DNA from: an uncultured Bacilli bacterium
Lineage (GTDB): Bacteria; Bacillota_I; Bacilli_A; ML615J-28; CAG-313
Assembly (NCBI GenBank): GCA_934140285.1
Contig: CAKPBI010000002.1
Coordinates: 62,001 to 126,000, forward strand
Length of the DNA stretch: 64,000 nt
Direction: 5' to 3'
Shown: one piece after another, positions 60,822-64,000 of the stretch
How the letters are laid out: each line of letters opens with the position of its first letter
Position numbering within the stretch: position 1 is the stretch's first letter
Program-made: the position numbers and the translations under genes
The notes under the pieces: generated by a model
The model's input: the letters and a program-made list of their open reading frames with translations, nothing else
What the model was told of the DNA's origin: nothing
Databases searched by the model: none

Positions 60822-62195
60822 ATGGAAAAAAAGAATTTACAACAAATTGTTGAATTAATTGAAAATACTCTTGATGTTAAAACTTTAAAAGAAGAATTAA
60901 GTCAATACCATAATTATGAACTTGCTAAAATCATTTCTGAATTATCTGAAGAAAAACAAGCTGAAGTTTTCGCTTTATTTAATAATGAAGAACTAGCTCA
61001 AATACTTGTATATTTAGATACTGATGATACATCAGATATCTTAGAAGATATTGATGCGAAACAAGCTGCTTCAATTATCAATGAAATGGAACCTGATGAC
61101 GCGGTTGACATTTTAGAAGAAATTGATGATGAGCATGCATCAAAAATTATTAATTATCTAGATGAAGAAGTAAAAGATGATATCAAAGAACTATCTCAAT
61201 ATAAAGAAGATAGTGCGGGATCAATCATGAATACTAACTTTATTAAAGTCTATGATACGTATGATGTAAAAGATGCTATGCGTGTACTTGTAAAAGAAGC
61301 TCCAGATGTTGAATCAATAAGTACCCTAATGGTTGTTGATAAATATGAAAAATTAGTTGGAATATTAGATTTAAAAAAATTAATTATATCTAAAACTCCA
61401 TGTTTAATTAGTGATATTATGAATACTCACTACCAAGTTGTAGATGTTGATGATAATATTGAAGATGTAGTTAAAGAAATTAGTGATTATGATATCTTAG
61501 TAATGCCTGTTATTGATAGTGGGGTTATTAAAGGAATTATCACAATGGATGATGCTTTTGATGCAATCGCCACAAACGCTGAAGATGACTATGCAAAACT
61601 AGCCGGTTTAGTTGAAAATGAAGAAACTAAAGATTCAGTTGGGGAATCTATTAAAAAAAGAATTCCTTGGTTGATTATTCTTTTATTCTTAGATTTAGTT
61701 GTTTCTGCCGTTATTGGTGGCTTTGGTAATATTATTGCGGCTGTACCAATCCTTGCTTTTTTCCAAGCGGCTGTCTTAGGTCTTGCAGGAAACTGCGGAA
61801 CCCAAGCACTAGCGATTGCCGTTAGAAAGCTTGGAGAAGACGAAGAACATACTAACAAGAGAATATTTAAGCATCTATGCAAAGAAACTCTCCTTGGTTT
61901 GTTGACAGGATTAGTTTTAGGCATTGCTTCCTTTGTTCTTGTTGTGGGAATGCTTTACTTAAAAAAAGAAGTTGAAATACCTCCACTAAAGATTGGTTTA
62001 GTTCTTGGCATTTCTATTTTAGTAGCCGTTGCAGCATCTAATTTATTTGGAGCATTAATTCCTGTAATATTCTTTAAATTAAAAATTGATCCTGCTGTTG
62101 CATCAGGTCCTTTCATTACAACTATAAACGATATAATAGTTGTAGTAATTTACTTTAGTGTTGCTGCCATCTTACTACAAGGCTATATATTTTAA
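60822..62195 (+). CDS. mgtE: Magnesium transporter MgtE, second copy
   Basis: 457 aa, same order of domains as the upstream copy: superhelix (EMEPDDAVDILEEIDDE), CBS pair, and membrane domain (LAGNCGTQALAIAVR, KIDPAVASGPFITTI). The two are clear tandem duplicates but have diverged widely, suggesting an old duplication and perhaps a heterodimer; MgtE is dimeric. The ribosome site GTAGGAGGA lies over the end of the first copy. It ends at a terminator that also closes the convergent gene. Confidence 0.95.
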   Translation: MEKKNLQQIVELIENTLDVKTLKEELSQYHNYELAKIISELSEEKQAEVFALFNNEELAQILVYLDTDDTSDILEDIDAKQAASIINEMEPDDAVDILEEIDDEHASKIINYLDEEVKDDIKELSQYKEDSAGSIMNTNFIKVYDTYDVKDAMRVLVKEAPDVESISTLMVVDKYEKLVGILDLKKLIISKTPCLISDIMNTHYQVVDVDDNIEDVVKEISDYDILVMPVIDSGVIKGIITMDDAFDAIATNAEDDYAKLAGLVENEETKDSVGESIKKRIPWLIILLFLDLVVSAVIGGFGNIIAAVPILAFFQAAVLGLAGNCGTQALAIAVRKLGEDEEHTNKRIFKHLCKETLLGLLTGLVLGIASFVLVVGMLYLKKEVEIPPLKIGLVLGISILVAVAASNLFGALIPVIFFKLKIDPAVASGPFITTINDIIVVVIYFSVAAILLQGYIF

Positions 62196-62200
62196 ATAAT

Positions 62201-62237
62201 AAAATAGACACTTCAAAACTAAAAAGTGTCTATTTTT
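62201..62237. terminator. Terminator of the mgtE pair
   Basis: AAAATAGACACTT pairs with AAGTGTCTATTTT across a 10-nt loop, followed by T's. A-rich sequence on the other side lets it act on the convergent gene too. Confidence 0.82.
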
Positions 62238-62253
62238 TATGGTATTAATTTAT

Positions 62254-62517
62254 TCATCTAGGTAAGTTAGCATTTACAGGATAAGGATAAGGATAGGGAT
62301 AAGGGTATGGGTATGGGTAAGGATATCCGGTAGTTGGATAAGTGTAGTTATATTGATATTGAGGATAAGGCTGTTGATTGCCATATAATCCTTGTTGATT
62401 TCCACAACATTGTCTACCATTTAACCAAAATGGAGCGGAAATAATAGCTGCTCCCGCGATAATAGGAAGCCACAATCTTCCCCCACGTTCATTATAAAAC
62501 ATTTGATAATGCACCAT
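62254..62517 (-). CDS. Small membrane protein with Pro-Tyr repeat tail, possible spore coat protein
   Basis: 87 aa from the ATG at 62517, which follows AAAGGAGG; a longer frame to 62547 includes the ribosome site. The N-terminus is polar, then a hydrophobic stretch LWLPIIAGAAIISAPFWL (about 15-32), CC at about 38-39, a Gln/Tyr-rich segment and seven Tyr-Pro dipeptides in a row. Tyr/Pro-rich small proteins of this kind are common in spore coats. The function is inferred from composition only. Confidence 0.7.
   Translation of the reverse strand: MVHYQMFYNERGGRLWLPIIAGAAIISAPFWLNGRQCCGNQQGLYGNQQPYPQYQYNYTYPTTGYPYPYPYPYPYPYPYPVNANLPR
62279..62325. repeat. In-frame hexanucleotide repeats encoding Tyr-Pro
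   Basis: Variants of a 6-bp unit (GGATAA, GGGATA, GGGTAT on the plus strand) are repeated about seven times and encode the Tyr-Pro run on the minus strand. Confidence 0.8.
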
Positions 62518-62568
62518 CAAAACCTCCTTTATTAATATAGTATGCAAACTATAATTAATAAGTGATGG

Positions 62569-63384
62569 TTAAGCATTTATAATTGTATAGTTATATATAT
62601 ATTCCTCCAAAGTTAAATTATTCTCATATATATATTTTGCAACCTCAACACCTACATATCGGTAGTGCCAAGGTTCATAACCATATCCAGTAATTTCTGT
62701 TTTATCCTTAGGATAACGAAGGATAAAGCCATATTTATATGCGTTATTTTTTAAAAAATGAAAAGATAGGGTATTTTCAAAATATGATGTTAAACCGGTA
62801 TCTTTAGTTGATACATCAATAGCAAGTCCTGTTTGATGCTCAGAATGACCAGCCATCGCAATATACATAGGATCATTGCCATGTGTAAATAATTCCTCTT
62901 GTCTAGTGTATGAACGATATCCTGAAAATACGGTTAGCTCAATTCCTTCAAATGTCGCATCATGAACCATTCTAGTATATGCTTCAAGAGTTTGTTTATC
63001 TAATAAAATTATTTCATTCTCACGATGAATTTTTGGTATATCTCCAATATCTACAAGGGAATCAGGAATATATGTTGCACCAACATAATACTTACGATTG
63101 ACAAGAATAATGTTGTTACAAGTTATCGCGGGAGAAATGGTATTATAGTCATAAAATTCAGGAAAATTAATACTATTTAGAACATACTCAATAGAATATG
63201 ATTCTTGATATTTTTGGTAGTATAGATTTAAGGAATCTTTATCATAACAATTATAACAACTAATCTGTTTTTCAAATTCATCTAGGGGTGAATTATTTAA
63301 TGCATCACTTTTTAATTTTGATACCAAAATAATATTAAGAATTAATAAACATAATAAAAGCCATTTGATTTTTCTATTTGTCAA
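62569..63384 (-). CDS. VanY-type D-alanyl-D-alanine carboxypeptidase
   Basis: 271 aa from a TTG start 8 nt after TAGGAGG. A signal-anchor (about 6-24) leads into an extracytoplasmic domain. The M15 zinc peptidase motifs are complete: SGYRS, GHSEHQTGLAIDV (SxHxxGxAxD) and EPWHYRYV. It would trim the terminal D-Ala from peptidoglycan stems. No vancomycin-resistance genes are nearby, so a cell-wall or cortex maturation role is more likely. It is divergent from polA. Confidence 0.92.
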   Translation of the reverse strand: MTNRKIKWLLLCLLILNIILVSKLKSDALNNSPLDEFEKQISCYNCYDKDSLNLYYQKYQESYSIEYVLNSINFPEFYDYNTISPAITCNNIILVNRKYYVGATYIPDSLVDIGDIPKIHRENEIILLDKQTLEAYTRMVHDATFEGIELTVFSGYRSYTRQEELFTHGNDPMYIAMAGHSEHQTGLAIDVSTKDTGLTSYFENTLSFHFLKNNAYKYGFILRYPKDKTEITGYGYEPWHYRYVGVEVAKYIYENNLTLEEYIYNYTIINA

Positions 63385-63439
63385 AATAAGACCTCCTATT
63401 TTATTATTTGATAAAAAATAATAAAATATGCAACTTTTT

Positions 63440-63468
63440 TTGTAATTTTGAGTATTTTATGATAAAAT
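63440..63468 (+). promoter_or_regulatory. Promoter of polA, TTGTAA-N17-TAAAAT
   Basis: TTGTAA (63440-63445) and TAAAAT (63463-63468) are 17 bp apart, with TGA before the -10. Confidence 0.65.
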
Positions 63469-63494
63469 AATGTGATGAAAGGATGATGAAAAAT

Positions 63495-64000
63495 ATGAAA
63501 AAAATACTTTTAATTGATGGAAATAGTTTAATGTTTAGGGCATACTATGCCACTGCTTACACAGGAAATCTAATGCAAACCTCAACTGGGATGTACAGTA
63601 ATGCGGTATACGGGTTTGTTAATATGATCAACAAAGTAACATCAGAACAAGATTTTGATCATATTTTTGTTGCCTTTGATAAAGGTAAAAAAACATTTCG
63701 TCATCAAGCTTATACTGAGTATAAAGGAAATAGAAAACCAATGCCACCAGAGTTTGCTATGCAAATTCCCCTAATTAAAGAATATTTAGATGTTTTACAA
63801 ATTAAAAGGTTAGAAACTGATGAATATGAAGCTGATGATTTAATTGCGACAATGGCAACAAAAGCAATTAACAATGGTTATGAGGCCTTAGTAATATCAG
63901 GTGATAAAGATTTATTACAACTTGTAAATGATAAAACCACAGTAGCATTAACCAAAAAAGGCATCAGTGAGTTAGAGTTTTATACTCCTCAAAACTTTCA
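63495..64000 (+). CDS. polA: DNA polymerase I, N-terminal part (runs off the window)
   Basis: 168 codons are visible from the ATG at 63495 and stay open to the window edge; in-frame ATGs at 63483 and 63486 lie over the AAAGGATG ribosome site. The start KKILLIDGNSLMFRAYYA, then HIFVAFDKGKKTFRHQAY, the residues around YKGNRKPMP, and EADDLIATMA and SGDKDLLQL are hallmarks of the 5'-3' exonuclease domain. Pol I removes RNA primers and fills repair gaps. The polymerase domain is beyond the window. Confidence 0.97.
   Translation, partial: MKKILLIDGNSLMFRAYYATAYTGNLMQTSTGMYSNAVYGFVNMINKVTSEQDFDHIFVAFDKGKKTFRHQAYTEYKGNRKPMPPEFAMQIPLIKEYLDVLQIKRLETDEYEADDLIATMATKAINNGYEALVISGDKDLLQLVNDKTTVALTKKGISELEFYTPQNF

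Noticed and set aside
61589..61924. 111-residue minus-strand ORF within the second mgtE
   Set aside because: It is a shadow of the membrane domain of MgtE.
1..64000. CRISPR arrays, insertion sequences, prophage, tRNA or rRNA genes
   Set aside because: I scanned by eye for direct repeats with spacers, transposase or integrase proteins, and cloverleaf or rRNA-like sequence, and saw none. A tRNAscan-SE and ISfinder run would be needed to be sure.

Overview
This window comes from an AT-rich (roughly 30% G+C by eye) member of the Bacilli/Firmicutes that makes spores or descends from spore formers. Bacilli-type genes occur in Bacilli-type order: walJ-rlmH, comEA-comEC, addB-addA, pgsA-recA, and rny-ymdB-spoVS-miaB-cotE. 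Dedicated spore genes are present: the germination protease gpr, spoVS, cotE, a tiny YjcZ-type membrane protein and a LysM coat-type protein. UGA is used as a stop (ends of gpr and the first mgtE), so this is not a code-4 Mollicute. Most promoters match sigma-A with 17-bp spacing and often carry an extended -10 (TGn).

Layout. 1-4.8 kb: a partial unknown gene on the minus strand, then a plus-strand operon of a zinc-ribbon CPBP-like membrane protein, ychF, a CCA-adding-type nucleotidyltransferase with an unusual C-terminal extension, and yhaM. 4.8-11.2 kb: three minus-strand envelope genes, including two very large tandem paralogous lipoproteins resembling SurA/PrsA foldases. 11.4-19.3 kb: the mini gene yjcZ, then walJ, rlmH, a membrane protein, uvrB, mnmA and recD2. 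19.5-33.9 kb: two small membrane proteins, an M16C peptidase, a compact addB with addA, an RND exporter with an enlarged first loop, and an acyltransferase-zinc ribbon fusion.

33.9-46.8 kb: comEA (as a lipoprotein) and comEC, convergent cysK-cysE, an HD hydrolase, rpsT, a heterodimeric ABC exporter, a polysaccharide deacetylase, a lipoprotein with a repeat-containing promoter and structured leader, and a cupin-amidase pair. 46.8-64 kb: holA, gpr with a small coupled gene, pgsA, recA, upp, recU, rny, ymdB, spoVS, a GNAT acetyltransferase, miaB, an FNT channel, cotE, the LysM protein, two mgtE genes, a Pro-Tyr repeat protein, a VanY-type carboxypeptidase and the 5' part of polA.

Themes. DNA repair and recombination is well represented (uvrB, recD2, addAB, recA, recU, polA), as are RNA processing (yhaM, rny, rlmH, mnmA, miaB, cca), envelope maintenance (foldase-like lipoproteins, amidase, deacetylase, VanY) and spore assembly. 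No tRNA or rRNA gene, CRISPR array, insertion sequence or prophage was seen. The least explained material is the tandem giant lipoproteins, the 11-bp repeat promoter with structured leader at 44.4 kb, and several domain additions or losses in otherwise familiar proteins.
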